Shown piece by piece: positions 8,380 to 17,477 of a stretch of 64,000 nt of DNA (positions within the stretch are counted from its first letter, which is position 1; each line of letters begins with the position of its first letter). The notes beneath the pieces are model-generated. The model had not been told where the DNA came from. It did no database searches and saw nothing but the letters and a program-made list of their open reading frames with translations. This DNA comes from Chryseobacterium sp. MA9 (GTDB lineage Bacteria; Bacteroidota; Bacteroidia; Flavobacteriales; Weeksellaceae), in contig NZ_CP075170.1 in the NCBI RefSeq assembly GCF_024399315.1, positions 1,984,001 to 2,048,000 of the forward strand, written 5' to 3'. Both the position numbers and the translations under genes were made by a program.

Positions 8380-9285
8380 TTGAAAGATTATAAACTCATT
8401 TTTGCTGTTATTACCGTTGCCATTGTCTGGGGAACTACATTTTTAGCCATCCGCGTTGCTGTGGAAACAATCCCTGCATGGTTTGTAGCTGGAATCCGGC
8501 AGTTTCTGGCTTCTATTATTATGCTTGTTGTTCTGCTTTCCAGAAAGGAATTCAGGTGGATCGGCTGGAAGAGTTTGGGATACCAGATTATTTTCGCGTC
8601 TCTGATGCTGGTGGTGGCTAATGGTATGACTACAGTAGCTGAAGAAACTGTTTCAAGCAGCCTTGCTTCGCTGATCAGTGCCTGTTCACCCATTCTTGTA
8701 TTTCTGGGGAGTGTAGCTGTAGGATTACAGAAATTTAGTTTGCGGGCACTTAGCGGTGTTCTGTTATGTTTCAGTGGAATTCTTTTTATTTTCTGGGATG
8801 GACTTAGAGATCTTGCCAACCCAGACTACAGAATGGGTATGGTCTTCCTATTCTGCGCTATCGCCGGCTGGGCTTCCGGAACTATTTTCACCAAGAAACT
8901 AAATATCCAGAGCGGAAATATAACATTGAACCTGTTTTATCAGTTTCTGTTCGCGGGAGTTGTCCAAATCATTCTTGCCTTTCTCTTCTCCGAAAATTAT
9001 AACTTTGGAAACTGGACTATCAAAAGTATTTCAGCTATGCTATACCTTTCTGTTTTTGGTTCTGTAGCAGCATTTTTTGCGTTCCATTATGCACTGACAA
9101 AAATTTCACCGGTACAGGTTTCTATCCTTGCTTATATCAACACCATTATCGCTATATTTCTAGGCTGGCTGATTATGGATGAGAAAGTTACATTTAAATT
9201 TATCCTCGCCGCTGTAATGATCATCTGTGGTGTTTTTATTATCAATTACAAACCGGAAATGTTTAAAAGACAGAAAGTGGAATAA
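8380..9285 (+). CDS. EamA/DMT family transporter
   Basis: A 301-residue inner membrane protein, if it starts at TTG 8380 (LKDYKLIFAVITVAIVWGTTFLAIRVAV). It has about ten hydrophobic helices in two similar EamA halves. The motifs IVWGTTFLAIR and, in the second half, AGWASGTIFTKK and SVFGSVAAFFAFHYAL are typical of the drug/metabolite transporter superfamily. These are secondary carriers exporting amino acids, nucleosides or other small metabolites; the substrate cannot be read from the sequence. The frame is open to TTG 8356, but that codon lies in a -7 promoter box. No ATG is available near the N-terminus. Confidence 0.88.
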   Translation: MKDYKLIFAVITVAIVWGTTFLAIRVAVETIPAWFVAGIRQFLASIIMLVVLLSRKEFRWIGWKSLGYQIIFASLMLVVANGMTTVAEETVSSSLASLISACSPILVFLGSVAVGLQKFSLRALSGVLLCFSGILFIFWDGLRDLANPDYRMGMVFLFCAIAGWASGTIFTKKLNIQSGNITLNLFYQFLFAGVVQIILAFLFSENYNFGNWTIKSISAMLYLSVFGSVAAFFAFHYALTKISPVQVSILAYINTIIAIFLGWLIMDEKVTFKFILAAVMIICGVFIINYKPEMFKRQKVE

Positions 9286-9561
9286 TAAAACATATTTTAA
9301 GGTACAAAAGCTTATAAATGCTTATTTTTTTAAGTCATATGTAAATTTTTGGAAGTCGTTTTGAAAAGACAACCGGCTACTCAAAAAAAGAGAGAGATTT
9401 TTTATTCCATTCAGTTTTAATGCTAAAATAATATCGGTAATCTTATTCAGGTTAGGCTGCTGTATTTTAACTTATTAAATACAATTACAATCAGATCCGT
9501 TTCAGATGGGGTTTCATATTCCCTTCATTTTTCCTATATTGTATACTCCAATCCGTACAAT

Positions 9562-10128
9562 ATGCTGAAAAACACATTTTTTTTATTTCTGACCGTTTCT
9601 TTTCTATTGGTAAGCTGTGACTACAAAGAAAAGGAAAAGAGTCTGACAGACAGAGAGAAACAATTATTAGAGAAAGAAAAAATATTCGCTAAGAAAGAAT
9701 CTGAATATCAGTCGCTTCTGAAAATGAGAGACAGTATTTTCGCCAAAAAAGATTCTGTGGTGATTGCTGCTGCTTGGCCCACGGAAATCTCTGGCCCATG
9801 GAATGGAAAAGTAATCTGTACAGAATCCAACTGCAGTGAATATGCTGTGGGTGACCAGCGTACTGATATCTGGGAATTCGATAATGATTCTACCCAGCCT
9901 ATTACCAAAATTATCAATAACAATAATCTGGTAAGGCTGTATACAGGCAAATTTGAAAATAATGAGATCAGATTGTCTTTCAAAACAGATTCTACAGCCA
10001 AAAAGAATGTAGAAATGAGCGTTCTTCTTAATGATATTTCAGACAACAAGATCAAAGGAACAAGAACCATTACATCGGATGGCTGTACCGCCAAGTTCTC
10101 TGTTGAATTAGTACGTTCCACAAAATAA
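9562..10128 (+). CDS. lipoprotein with N-terminal coiled coil, function unknown
   Basis: A 188-residue protein with a lipoprotein signal (LTVSFLLVSC, Cys19). A strongly charged helix follows (about residues 21-60, KEKEKSLTDREKQLLEKEKIFAKKESEYQ split over several heptads) that looks like a coiled coil. The C-terminal domain of about 115 residues is beta-rich (WNGKVICTESNCSEYAVGDQ, then LVRLYTGKFENNEIRLSF). Two cysteines in CTESNC plus one in SDGCTAK may form disulfides. No family is recognised. It ends 6 bases before the antiporter gene, so the two are probably co-transcribed. The 276-base gap upstream holds nothing I can identify. Confidence 0.7.
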   Translation: MLKNTFFLFLTVSFLLVSCDYKEKEKSLTDREKQLLEKEKIFAKKESEYQSLLKMRDSIFAKKDSVVIAAAWPTEISGPWNGKVICTESNCSEYAVGDQRTDIWEFDNDSTQPITKIINNNNLVRLYTGKFENNEIRLSFKTDSTAKKNVEMSVLLNDISDNKIKGTRTITSDGCTAKFSVELVRSTK

Positions 10129-10134
10129 ACACTT

Positions 10135-12258
10135 ATGATTTTACTGAGTATACACAACCTGAGTCTTCCTATAGAAGATCCGGTACTGAAGTTCCTGTTG
10201 GTACTGGTTATCATCCTGGCAGCACCATTGCTATTAAATAAAATTAAAGTTCCGCACCTGCTGGGACTTATCATCGCCGGAGCCGTTATTGGTCCGAACG
10301 GATTCAATGTATTATCAAGGGATAGCAGCATTGTTGTGACGGGAACTACCGGATTGCTTTACATCATGTTTCTGGCAGGTCTTGAGATTGATATGGGGGA
10401 TTTTAAAAAGAACAAATGGAAAAGTCTCACCTTTGGTATCTATACCTTTACAGTTCCTTTTATATTGGGATATCTGGGAGGGTATTACATTTTACACTTT
10501 TCAATGCTGACTTCCATTCTGTTTGCCAGTCTTTTTTCGTCCCATACCCTTATTGCTTATCCATTAGTGAGCAAGTTGGGAATTGCAAAAAACAAAGCTG
10601 TTAATATCACCGTTGGAGGTACAATGATTACAGATATTCTTGCCTTATTGGTACTTGCTGTAATTGTGGGAATGTCTCAGGGGGATGTAGGAACAGAGTT
10701 TTGGGTCAAATTATCCGTCTCTTTTGTAGTGTTTGCACTGATTGTACTTATTGTCTTCCCTATTATAGGACGTTGGTTTTTCAAAAGAGTGGATGATAAA
10801 ATCTCACAATATATTTTTGTACTGGTCATGATTTATCTGGCCGCCATGCTTGCTGAACTGGCCGGCGTGGAAGCTATTATTGGAGCATTCTTTGCTGGAT
10901 TGGCCTTAAACAGACTTATTCCTCACACTTCTTCTTTGATGAACAGGGTTGAATTTGTGGGAAATGCCATCTTTATTCCTTTCTTCCTGATCAGCGTAGG
11001 AATGCTGATTGATTTTAAAGTTTTCTTTAAAAGCTGGGAAACGCTGGAAGTAGCCGGAATTATGCTGGTAGCTTCTATTGGCGGGAAATATCTTTCTGCT
11101 GTAGCAACTCAAAAAACATTCAGGCTGACTAAAGAGGAAGGAAAGCTTATCTTTGGATTAAGTTCTGCCTCTGCAGCTGCAACACTGGCATCCGTAATGG
11201 TAGGATACAACATCATCCTTTCTGAAACCGAAACCGGAGAACCTGTAAGATTGCTTAATGAACACGTATTGAATGGAAGTATTCTGCTGATCCTGATTTC
11301 ATGTACCATCTCTTCTTTTATTTCTATGGCGAGTGCTCAGAAAATTGCTGAGAGTGATAATGAAGATACTGTTTCGGGAAATACCCATGAGGAAGAAAGT
11401 ATTCTTTTAGCAATCAACCATGAAGCAACGGTCGAGAGAATGGTAAATCTCGGAATCCTCATCAAAGCGCATTCCAATACAGAAGATCTGTTTGCCCTGA
11501 ATGTCATCAATGAAGATAAAAATGAATCTTCAGTAAAGAATGCTGAAAAGCTTCTTCACCAGGCAGCAGATGCAGCTGCAGCCGCAGATGTGAAACTGCA
11601 AGCCTTAAAAAGATATGACAATGATGTCATCAATGGGGTAAATAATGTGATTAAAGAACAGAAAATCACAGACCTCATCATCGGATTGGAGGACGAAAAA
11701 GGATTCTCTCCATCTTTCGTTTACAATCTTTACAACGGTTATCTTCAGAATGATGATGTGAATGTACTGGTATATCATGCTGCACAACCGCTTTCTACCA
11801 TTAAAAAATATGCCGTGATGATTCCTGAAAATGCTCATCTGGAAGCTGGATTCTTCCATGCATTGCTGAGAGTCTGGAATATTGCCAGAAATTCCGGTGC
11901 TACAGTTGTTTTTTATGCTCCTGAAAACATTCTGGATATCCTACAAAAGATCATTAAAAAAGCCAATATAGAAGCTGAATTTATTATCATGAACACATGG
12001 CAGGATGGTGAAAGAACTGCTGCTCAGCTGAAAGATGATGAAGCATTGATTATTCTAATGGCAAGACGTGGTATGAAATCTTATATTCCAAGAATGAGAC
12101 TGATCCCGGAACTTCTGAACAGAAACCTGAATGATAACAATTATCTTCTTATCTTCCCTTTCTCAGAATATGATAAAAACAGTCCGGAAATACGTTCTGT
12201 AGGAAATCATGGAGATTTTGTGGAGATTGGAAATGTGATTCAGAAGATTTTTAAATAA
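10135..12258 (+). CDS. CPA2-type cation:proton antiporter with C-terminal universal-stress-like domain
   Basis: A 707-residue membrane protein. Residues 1 to about 400 form some 12 transmembrane helices of the Na+/H+ exchanger (CPA2/KefB-like) fold, including HLLGLIIAGAVIGPNGF, LAGLEIDMGDFKKN and GVEAIIGAFFAGLALNR. Residues about 420-700 are soluble and resemble tandem universal stress protein domains (ILLAINHEATVERMVNLGILIKA; ITDLIIGLEDEKGFSPSF). No TrkA-N domain is present, so this is not a classical KefB/KefC. It exchanges sodium or potassium for protons across the inner membrane, probably for pH or salt balance. Downstream of, and probably co-transcribed with, a lipoprotein gene. Confidence 0.92.
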   Translation: MILLSIHNLSLPIEDPVLKFLLVLVIILAAPLLLNKIKVPHLLGLIIAGAVIGPNGFNVLSRDSSIVVTGTTGLLYIMFLAGLEIDMGDFKKNKWKSLTFGIYTFTVPFILGYLGGYYILHFSMLTSILFASLFSSHTLIAYPLVSKLGIAKNKAVNITVGGTMITDILALLVLAVIVGMSQGDVGTEFWVKLSVSFVVFALIVLIVFPIIGRWFFKRVDDKISQYIFVLVMIYLAAMLAELAGVEAIIGAFFAGLALNRLIPHTSSLMNRVEFVGNAIFIPFFLISVGMLIDFKVFFKSWETLEVAGIMLVASIGGKYLSAVATQKTFRLTKEEGKLIFGLSSASAAATLASVMVGYNIILSETETGEPVRLLNEHVLNGSILLILISCTISSFISMASAQKIAESDNEDTVSGNTHEEESILLAINHEATVERMVNLGILIKAHSNTEDLFALNVINEDKNESSVKNAEKLLHQAADAAAAADVKLQALKRYDNDVINGVNNVIKEQKITDLIIGLEDEKGFSPSFVYNLYNGYLQNDDVNVLVYHAAQPLSTIKKYAVMIPENAHLEAGFFHALLRVWNIARNSGATVVFYAPENILDILQKIIKKANIEAEFIIMNTWQDGERTAAQLKDDEALIILMARRGMKSYIPRMRLIPELLNRNLNDNNYLLIFPFSEYDKNSPEIRSVGNHGDFVEIGNVIQKIFK

Positions 12259-12504
12259 GAGATTGGAAGCTGGAAGAGGGATGATGGAGGTTGCTGATAG
12301 CCGAGTAATAAGCTTTCTCTTTCAGTTTCTTTATTCACAATAAAAATTATTTATTGCCTTTAAGCCTTATATAGTACGGTTTTAAATTCTGAAAGAGCCT
12401 ATATCTGCTTCCCTTTTAAAATTGTAAATGAAGAATATAAAGGAAAAATGGTTATGATTCTTTTAGAATCCGTCAATTTCGTATTTTGGCTCAAAAAATA
12501 ACCT

Positions 12505-13317
12505 ATGAAACAAACTATTGGATTTCTCTTCTTTTTTATGTCCATCATTATTTCTGCACAAAGCCTTACTCTTTCGGATAAAGAACTGAAAAAGAAGCTG
12601 GATTCTATCAAAACTGAAGGAAACTTATTATATTCTTACGAAAATGCATCATGGCATGCAGGAGATCTTGTAGGCAGCAATAAAAGGCTTGCTGAAAATA
12701 CCGGGAGCTATATAACACACCAAAAGAACGACACTATAAAAACATCTTTTCTTAATAAAGCAGGTAATCTGATCATCGCAGAACTCTCTTTCAAAAATAA
12801 CCAAACGAAACCTGTAAAAGAAAATTTTAAGGAAAGACTACTTAATAAAACTGAAAATACTTTAAAAAAGATCCGTTCTACTATTATTACGCAGCTGTCT
12901 GACCAAAAATACGAGGTAACAGTACCACAGGGATATAGTCTTAATATGATTATTATTCCGTTTAATGAAAACTATAAGGTGTATTTAATACCAGGTACCG
13001 CACAGTCCGGAGTAATTCCGTTTGGTAATGACTATCTTTTTGTTTCTGATAAAAAAGGGAATATCATTTCCCATAAAAAGTTTCACTCAAGGCTTATTCC
13101 AGCCTTTACATCATTGGAAAACGGAGGAACAGTGACTATGTCCACCCATAGTCATTTAGTTACCAATCCTTTTATTTCAGCAACAGATATCTGTACTTTT
13201 AAACTCTATGCTCCACTTACAAAACTCGAAGAATTTTCTGTTTTGTCGACAGCTTTAAAAAGCTATATCAAATACAATTATAAAAAAGACAGTATCGAGG
13301 TGGTTAAAAATCCTTAA
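12505..13317 (+). CDS. exported protein of unknown function
   Basis: A 270-residue protein with an N-terminal signal peptide (FLFFFMSIIISAQS) and no lipid cysteine, so probably periplasmic. The middle is lysine- and threonine-rich. The latter half contains VIPFGNDYLFVSDKKGNIISHKKFHSRLIP and a His/Thr-rich segment, MSTHSHLVTNPFISATDICTF, but I recognise no family or catalytic motif. It stands alone; the preceding gap carries a single GGAAGCTGGAAG repeat arm at 12262-12290. Confidence 0.7.
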   Translation: MKQTIGFLFFFMSIIISAQSLTLSDKELKKKLDSIKTEGNLLYSYENASWHAGDLVGSNKRLAENTGSYITHQKNDTIKTSFLNKAGNLIIAELSFKNNQTKPVKENFKERLLNKTENTLKKIRSTIITQLSDQKYEVTVPQGYSLNMIIIPFNENYKVYLIPGTAQSGVIPFGNDYLFVSDKKGNIISHKKFHSRLIPAFTSLENGGTVTMSTHSHLVTNPFISATDICTFKLYAPLTKLEEFSVLSTALKSYIKYNYKKDSIEVVKNP

Positions 13318-13410
13318 TCATAAAAACAATTACATCATCAATAATATCGGGCTGAGCCATTTGAATTTATTATTACTTTTAAATAGGCTCCCTTCGTGAA
13401 CTGACGTTCG

Positions 13411-13425
13411 TAACCTGTCAGGTTA
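13411..13425. repeat. short palindrome TAACCTG-T-CAGGTTA
   Basis: A perfect 7-bp inverted repeat with a single-base centre, in the gap between the 12505 gene and purK. Similar AACCTGTCAGGTT units are, from memory, common in flavobacterial intergenic DNA. Function unknown. Confidence 0.4.
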
Positions 13426-13471
13426 TGCTCAGGATAATACTCGTTCTTATAAATAATTCCAGGCCAAAATG

Positions 13472-13510
13472 AAAGGGAGCTGTTTTAAATATAAACAGCT
13501 CCCTTTTTTT
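13472..13510 (+). terminator. strong hairpin terminator between converging genes
   Basis: AAAGGGAGCTGTTT (13472-13485) pairs perfectly with AAACAGCTCCCTTT (13493-13506), 14 bp, with a T run on the plus side. It ends the plus-strand transcript and may also help stop purK on the other strand. Confidence 0.88.
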
Positions 13511-13524
13511 ATTTTAAACCGATA

Positions 13525-14637
13525 TTACTTAGAAATTACTCTTACCATTCCTTTCACCATGACAAGCTTTTCCATCAGCTCTTCTCTGGAATCTGCAAGG
13601 ACGTTGATGTGTCCCATTTTTCTTCCAGGCTTCGTCTCTGTTTTGCCATATAAATGGATGTAGGTTTCAGGTAATTTGAGAACATCTTCCATTCCCTCGT
13701 ATACTACTTTTCCCGCATATCCTTCTGCTCCAACAAGATTCAGCATTCCGCTGTAAGTGATGGCATCGGTATCTGCTAAAGGTAAGTTTTTAACCACACG
13801 GTACATTTGCTCAAATTGCGAGTTGGTATTTCCTTCCTGGCTCTGATGTCCTGAATTGTGCAGTCTTGGAGCCGTTTCATTCACCCATATTTTTCCTTCT
13901 TTATCAAGGAATAATTCGATGGCAAATAACCCCGGAGAGTTCACCGCATTTAGGAATTTCTCTGTAATAGAATCAATTTGATTCTGAACATCTTCTGTCA
14001 GAAGAACCGGACATACATTGAAATCTAAAAGGTTTAGCTTTGGATCGGCAACCATTTCCGTTACCGGGAAAATATTGGTTTCTCCTTTTTCATTTCTTGC
14101 CACAATTACGGAAAGTTCTTTTTCAATATCTACCAGACTTTCAATGACAGATGCCTCAGTCCATAAGTGCTGATAGTCTTCTTCTGTTTTGATAACCTGT
14201 ACTCCTTTTCCGTCATAACCTCCTGTATTCATTTTCTGAACAAACGGCAATGGTATGATAATTTTTTCATCACTATTCCACACTACCTGAAATTCTGGGC
14301 TTGGGATATCATGAGTTTTATAAAATTCTTTCTGAAGGATCTTTTGCTGGATTGTTTTGATGATGTTGGCATTGGGAACAACTCTTATTCCTTGTTTTTC
14401 AAGTTCTGCCAATGCATCAGCATTTACGTGTTCTATTTCAATGGTTACAACATCTTTATCTTTTCCAAAGTTCAGAACCGTATCATAGTCATTAAAATTT
14501 CCCTGCGTAAAATACGAGATATTATGACATGGCGCATCAGAAGCCGGATCCAGTGTATAAAACTCATCGTCATACTTCAGTGCACTTTGTATCAGCATTC
14601 TTCCCAGCTGTCCGCCTCCCAGAATTCCTATTTTCAT
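13525..14637 (-). CDS. purK: N5-carboxyaminoimidazole ribonucleotide synthase
   Basis: An ATP-grasp enzyme of 370 residues, the usual size. It carboxylates aminoimidazole ribonucleotide with ATP and bicarbonate to give N5-CAIR, the PurE substrate. Visible are the N-terminal glycine motif GILGGGQLGRML, the ATP-grasp segment FVQKMNTGGYDGKGVQVI, and the metal-binding region IWVNETAPRLHNSGH. It follows the DUF1543 gene on the same strand after 25 bases, so both are likely one transcript. Confidence 0.97.
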   Translation of the reverse strand: MKIGILGGGQLGRMLIQSALKYDDEFYTLDPASDAPCHNISYFTQGNFNDYDTVLNFGKDKDVVTIEIEHVNADALAELEKQGIRVVPNANIIKTIQQKILQKEFYKTHDIPSPEFQVVWNSDEKIIIPLPFVQKMNTGGYDGKGVQVIKTEEDYQHLWTEASVIESLVDIEKELSVIVARNEKGETNIFPVTEMVADPKLNLLDFNVCPVLLTEDVQNQIDSITEKFLNAVNSPGLFAIELFLDKEGKIWVNETAPRLHNSGHQSQEGNTNSQFEQMYRVVKNLPLADTDAITYSGMLNLVGAEGYAGKVVYEGMEDVLKLPETYIHLYGKTETKPGRKMGHINVLADSREELMEKLVMVKGMVRVISK

Positions 14638-14662
14638 TTTTTATTTTTATTAGATTTACTTC

Positions 14663-15214
14663 TTATTGAATTTTATCGATTTTTAAATACCCAAGCCCCA
14701 TCGGGTTCTCCTGATTTTCTGCATCAGATTTTTTAAGAACGATCGTATATTTTTCTTTCATATAGGCAGGAAGAATATCACTCACATTGAAAATATCATC
14801 AATATCCACTCCATGCTTATCATCAATATGGCTTACAGCACCTTCAAATCCCATCGTCTGATAAAATTCGGTAGCTTTTGCCCTTTTTACAATTTCCCCC
14901 ATAGACTGCCCCACCATTAAGTGTTGCTCATGGAATTCCTCAAAGAAACCAGGTTTATACCCTCCCAAATTGAGGAAAAACAATTGATCTTCTGAAGATT
15001 TTTCTCCTTTCTCTACAATCTTCACTTCATAACCATCAGCAAATTTTACTTCCTGGTAACAGTCCAGATGAATTTTACCTTCTGCTTCCTTCCAAAACTC
15101 TTTCATATCCGGAATCAAATCTTTAAGATTCTCTGCTATTCCGAAGAAAACATCGTGCTGCTCAATATTTCTTCCTTTAGGAGTTGCCCCAAGGATGACA
15201 TAAAATAATTTCAT
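14663..15214 (-). CDS. DUF1543 domain-containing protein
   Basis: A 183-residue soluble protein starting MKLFYVILGATPKGRNIEQHD, the typical opening of DUF1543 proteins. A second half echoes the first (KLDKI and YTIVL strands around a conserved HGVDIDDIFNV). The frame also has an ATG four codons earlier (15226). A -7 box ends 5 bases before that upstream ATG, so a leaderless start at 15226 is possible. No function is known for the family. It lies upstream of, and probably co-transcribed with, purK. Confidence 0.85.
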   Translation of the reverse strand: MKLFYVILGATPKGRNIEQHDVFFGIAENLKDLIPDMKEFWKEAEGKIHLDCYQEVKFADGYEVKIVEKGEKSSEDQLFFLNLGGYKPGFFEEFHEQHLMVGQSMGEIVKRAKATEFYQTMGFEGAVSHIDDKHGVDIDDIFNVSDILPAYMKEKYTIVLKKSDAENQENPMGLGYLKIDKIQ

Positions 15215-15231
15215 TACATTTTTCATGCATG

Positions 15232-15239
15232 CAAAAATA
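15232..15239 (-). promoter_or_regulatory. -7 box TATTTTTG for the DUF1543-purK unit
   Basis: On the minus strand TATTTTTG is followed by CATGC and then ATG at 15226. A TTG (plus-strand CAA at 15258-15260) lies 18 bases upstream of the box, near the expected spacing for a -33 element. Confidence 0.55.
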
Positions 15240-15263
15240 CGTTAAATTTATCTTTTTCAAATG

Positions 15264-15295
15264 TTTGGCAGACTACTACAATAACTTTATATTTG
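15264..15295 (+). promoter_or_regulatory. promoter for the TauE/DUF1634 operon
   Basis: TTTG (15264-15267), then 20 bases, then TATATTTG (15288-15295): both Bacteroidota promoter boxes at standard spacing, 16 bases before the ATG. Confidence 0.7.
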
Positions 15296-15311
15296 TAACA
15301 TTATTTGTAGT

Positions 15312-16142
15312 ATGTCAGAAATCATCATACTCTTCCTTGGCGCAATTTCCGCTGGTCTTTTAGGTTCACTTACGGGTTTAGGAGGAGGAGTTATTATCAT
15401 TCCTTTATTAACGCTGGGTTTTGGCGTTCCAATGCATTATGCTATCGGTGCTTCACTTATCTCTGTGATCGGTACCTCTTCCGGCGCGGCTGTAGCTTTC
15501 GTCAAAGAAGGTTTTACCAACATGAGAATCGGGATGTTTCTCGAAATTGCCACCACAGCAGGAGCCATTGTGGGTGCCTTAGTTTCGGGAATGCTTAACC
15601 CTAATACAATCGGAATTATTTTCGCAAGTATTCTTCTTCTTACGGTTATTTTGAATCTTAAAGGTAAACCGGATCACCAGGAGCCTTTGGTAAAAGGAAG
15701 CCTGGAAGAAAAGCTGAAATTATACGGAACATTCCCTGATAAAGGAGTATTGAAAAACTATTCTGCACGAAATACAGTTCCCGGATTTTTGATGATGATG
15801 TTTGCGGGTGCTATGTCCGGACTTTTAGGAATAGGTTCCGGTGCTTTGAAGGTATTGGCAATGGACAATATGATGAAACTGCCTTTCAAGGTATCTACAA
15901 CAACCAGTAACTTTATGATTGGGGTAACGGCTGTTGCCAGTGCACTGATCTATTTCCAGAGGGGAGAAATTATTCCTGTGATTGTAGCTCCGGTTTTAAT
16001 TGGGGTTGTAATCGGAAGTTTTATCGGCTCAAAAACGCTGATGGTATCAAAGACCAAAAAATTAAAAGTATTTTTTGCCATTGTTATCACCATTCTGTCA
16101 ATTTACATGATGTATAACGGTATCAACAAAAGCTTCAGATAA
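15312..16142 (+). CDS. TauE/SafE family sulfite exporter-like permease
   Basis: A 276-residue inner membrane protein with about eight helices in two halves. Each half opens with the family signature: GLLGSLTGLGGGVIIIPLL and, after a central loop, AGAMSGLLGIGSGALKVLAM. TauE/SafE proteins export sulfite, sulfoacetate or other anions, and many members have unknown cargo. It overlaps the next gene by one base (TAATG), which implies translational coupling. The pair TauE plus DUF1634 is a recurrent arrangement, so the small protein may be a partner subunit. Confidence 0.93.
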   Translation: MSEIIILFLGAISAGLLGSLTGLGGGVIIIPLLTLGFGVPMHYAIGASLISVIGTSSGAAVAFVKEGFTNMRIGMFLEIATTAGAIVGALVSGMLNPNTIGIIFASILLLTVILNLKGKPDHQEPLVKGSLEEKLKLYGTFPDKGVLKNYSARNTVPGFLMMMFAGAMSGLLGIGSGALKVLAMDNMMKLPFKVSTTTSNFMIGVTAVASALIYFQRGEIIPVIVAPVLIGVVIGSFIGSKTLMVSKTKKLKVFFAIVITILSIYMMYNGINKSFR

Positions 16143-16525
16143 TGAAAAAGAATTTTACAGATGTAGATCTGAACCGCTCCGTAGGAAATCTTCTGAGACT
16201 GGGTGTTATTCTGTCTGTGGCAACTTCACTGATTGGTTTTATCAAGTTATTTTTTGAAGGTTTCAAAATGCCCGAAAAATATACAAGCCTTGTGGTAGGC
16301 ACTTCTTCAGAAAAAGTATGGGGACATTTCTGGAATTCCCTGTGTAAAGGAGAAGGAATGGCTATTATTCAACTGGGAATTCTTCTGTTGATCTTCACCC
16401 CTTTGATGAGAATTGTTTTTGCTTTAATAGGTTATCTAAAAGAAAAAGACTACGTGTATGTAGTCATTTCTTCAATTGTTTTAGCGATTATGGCTGTGAG
16501 TTTCTTTGCAGGCTATGCCCACTAA
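16142..16525 (+). CDS. DUF1634 domain-containing membrane protein
   Basis: A 127-residue protein with three predicted helices (about residues 17-37, 75-95 and 103-123). The pattern LLRLGVILSVATSLIGF, then GEGMAIIQLGILLLIFTPLMRI and the final YVVISSIVLAIMAVSFF fits DUF1634. The start codon shares its A with the stop of the TauE-like gene. No activity is known; the coupling suggests an accessory component of the exporter. Confidence 0.88.
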   Translation: MKKNFTDVDLNRSVGNLLRLGVILSVATSLIGFIKLFFEGFKMPEKYTSLVVGTSSEKVWGHFWNSLCKGEGMAIIQLGILLLIFTPLMRIVFALIGYLKEKDYVYVVISSIVLAIMAVSFFAGYAH

Positions 16526-16528
16526 TTC

Positions 16529-16906
16529 TTACATTTCATAAAACTCTAACGGCAGCTGGTCAGGATCCTGGGTAAAGAAAAATTCTTTTCCCGTGAATTC
16601 ATCTATGCGGATTTCTTCACAGCTCAGCCCTTTTTCTATCAGTTCATTTCGTTTTTCAGTTACATTTTCAACAGAAAAAGCGAGATGCCTTAAACCACAT
16701 GCTTCGGGGCGTGACGGACGTTGCGGAGGATTGGGGAAAGAAAACAGCTCTATCACATAATGATCTCCGATCGCCAGATCAAGTTTATAAGACTGTCTTT
16801 CTTCACGGTATACTTCCCGGATGATATTCAGGTTTAAAATTTCCGTATAAAATTTCTTTGAAACTGCATAATCTGAGCAGATGATTGCAATATGATGGAT
16901 CTTCAT
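16529..16906 (-). CDS. VOC family (glyoxalase/bleomycin resistance fold) protein
   Basis: A 125-residue protein with the vicinal oxygen chelate fold. HHIAIICSDYAVSKKFYTEILNL at the start and HLAFSVENVTEKRNELIEKG in the second half give the two beta-alpha modules, and the C-terminus DPDQLPLEFYEM carries the usual metal-ligand glutamate. Its closest look is to the small lactoylglutathione-lyase-like group (GloA2/YaeR type). The reaction is not determinable. It converges closely on the DUF1634 gene (3-base gap). Confidence 0.87.
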   Translation of the reverse strand: MKIHHIAIICSDYAVSKKFYTEILNLNIIREVYREERQSYKLDLAIGDHYVIELFSFPNPPQRPSRPEACGLRHLAFSVENVTEKRNELIEKGLSCEEIRIDEFTGKEFFFTQDPDQLPLEFYEM

Positions 16907-16929
16907 TTTCTACTTCTTGTTTGATATTA

Positions 16930-17370
16930 TTATTTAATTTCCTTACAGCCTTCTTTTCTTCTCGTATCAATAATATACTGGATTTTCCATTCGTTATTCT
17001 GTTTTACCAACTGAAAGCTGTTAGCTCCACAATGTGATAATTTTCCCTTTAAGTAAAAAGAATAGGGCGTAAATATACTGGCCAGATTTCCATCCGAATG
17101 AACAGCTTCCACTATAATCCTTTCATCCAGATCTCCTTTTGTAAATTTTGAAACTGAATCAACAAAATCCTGTATGCTGTCACTTTTTACAGTACCATCT
17201 TTAGTAATAGTCTGAAGAACGGCGTTTTCTGCAAAGACCGATTTTACAAGCTCAGGATCTGCGTTTTTCATACCAAGGAACAGGTTATGGATAGGTTTTT
17301 CAATATCCTGATTTTTCTGACCGAATCCTGAAATACTGATAAGAAAAAGAAATACAACCATTTTATTCAT
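16930..17370 (-). CDS. exported NTF2/SnoaL-like domain protein
   Basis: A 146-residue protein with a signal peptide (MVVFLFLISISGFGQ) and a small alpha-beta domain. Its pattern (IHNLFLGMKNADPELVKSVFAENAVLQTI, then WKIQYIIDTRR) matches NTF2-like/DUF4440 proteins. These form cone-shaped pockets and have varied or unknown roles. It has no lipid cysteine, so is probably periplasmic. Likely co-transcribed with the downstream VOC gene (23-base gap). Confidence 0.78.
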   Translation of the reverse strand: MNKMVVFLFLISISGFGQKNQDIEKPIHNLFLGMKNADPELVKSVFAENAVLQTITKDGTVKSDSIQDFVDSVSKFTKGDLDERIIVEAVHSDGNLASIFTPYSFYLKGKLSHCGANSFQLVKQNNEWKIQYIIDTRRKEGCKEIK

Positions 17371-17477
17371 AGGATAGATTTAGATAAATAAAAATAGATA
17401 AAATAAAATTTAAATTGATTAACAAATTTTAAAAATCATTTTTCTTAAATTGTGATCAAAATTATTTCATAGCTCAT

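Noticed and set aside
9708..10331. 207-codon minus-strand frame opposite the 9562 lipoprotein and antiporter start
   Set aside because: Covers two better-supported plus-strand genes, has no recognisable domain and no -7 box.
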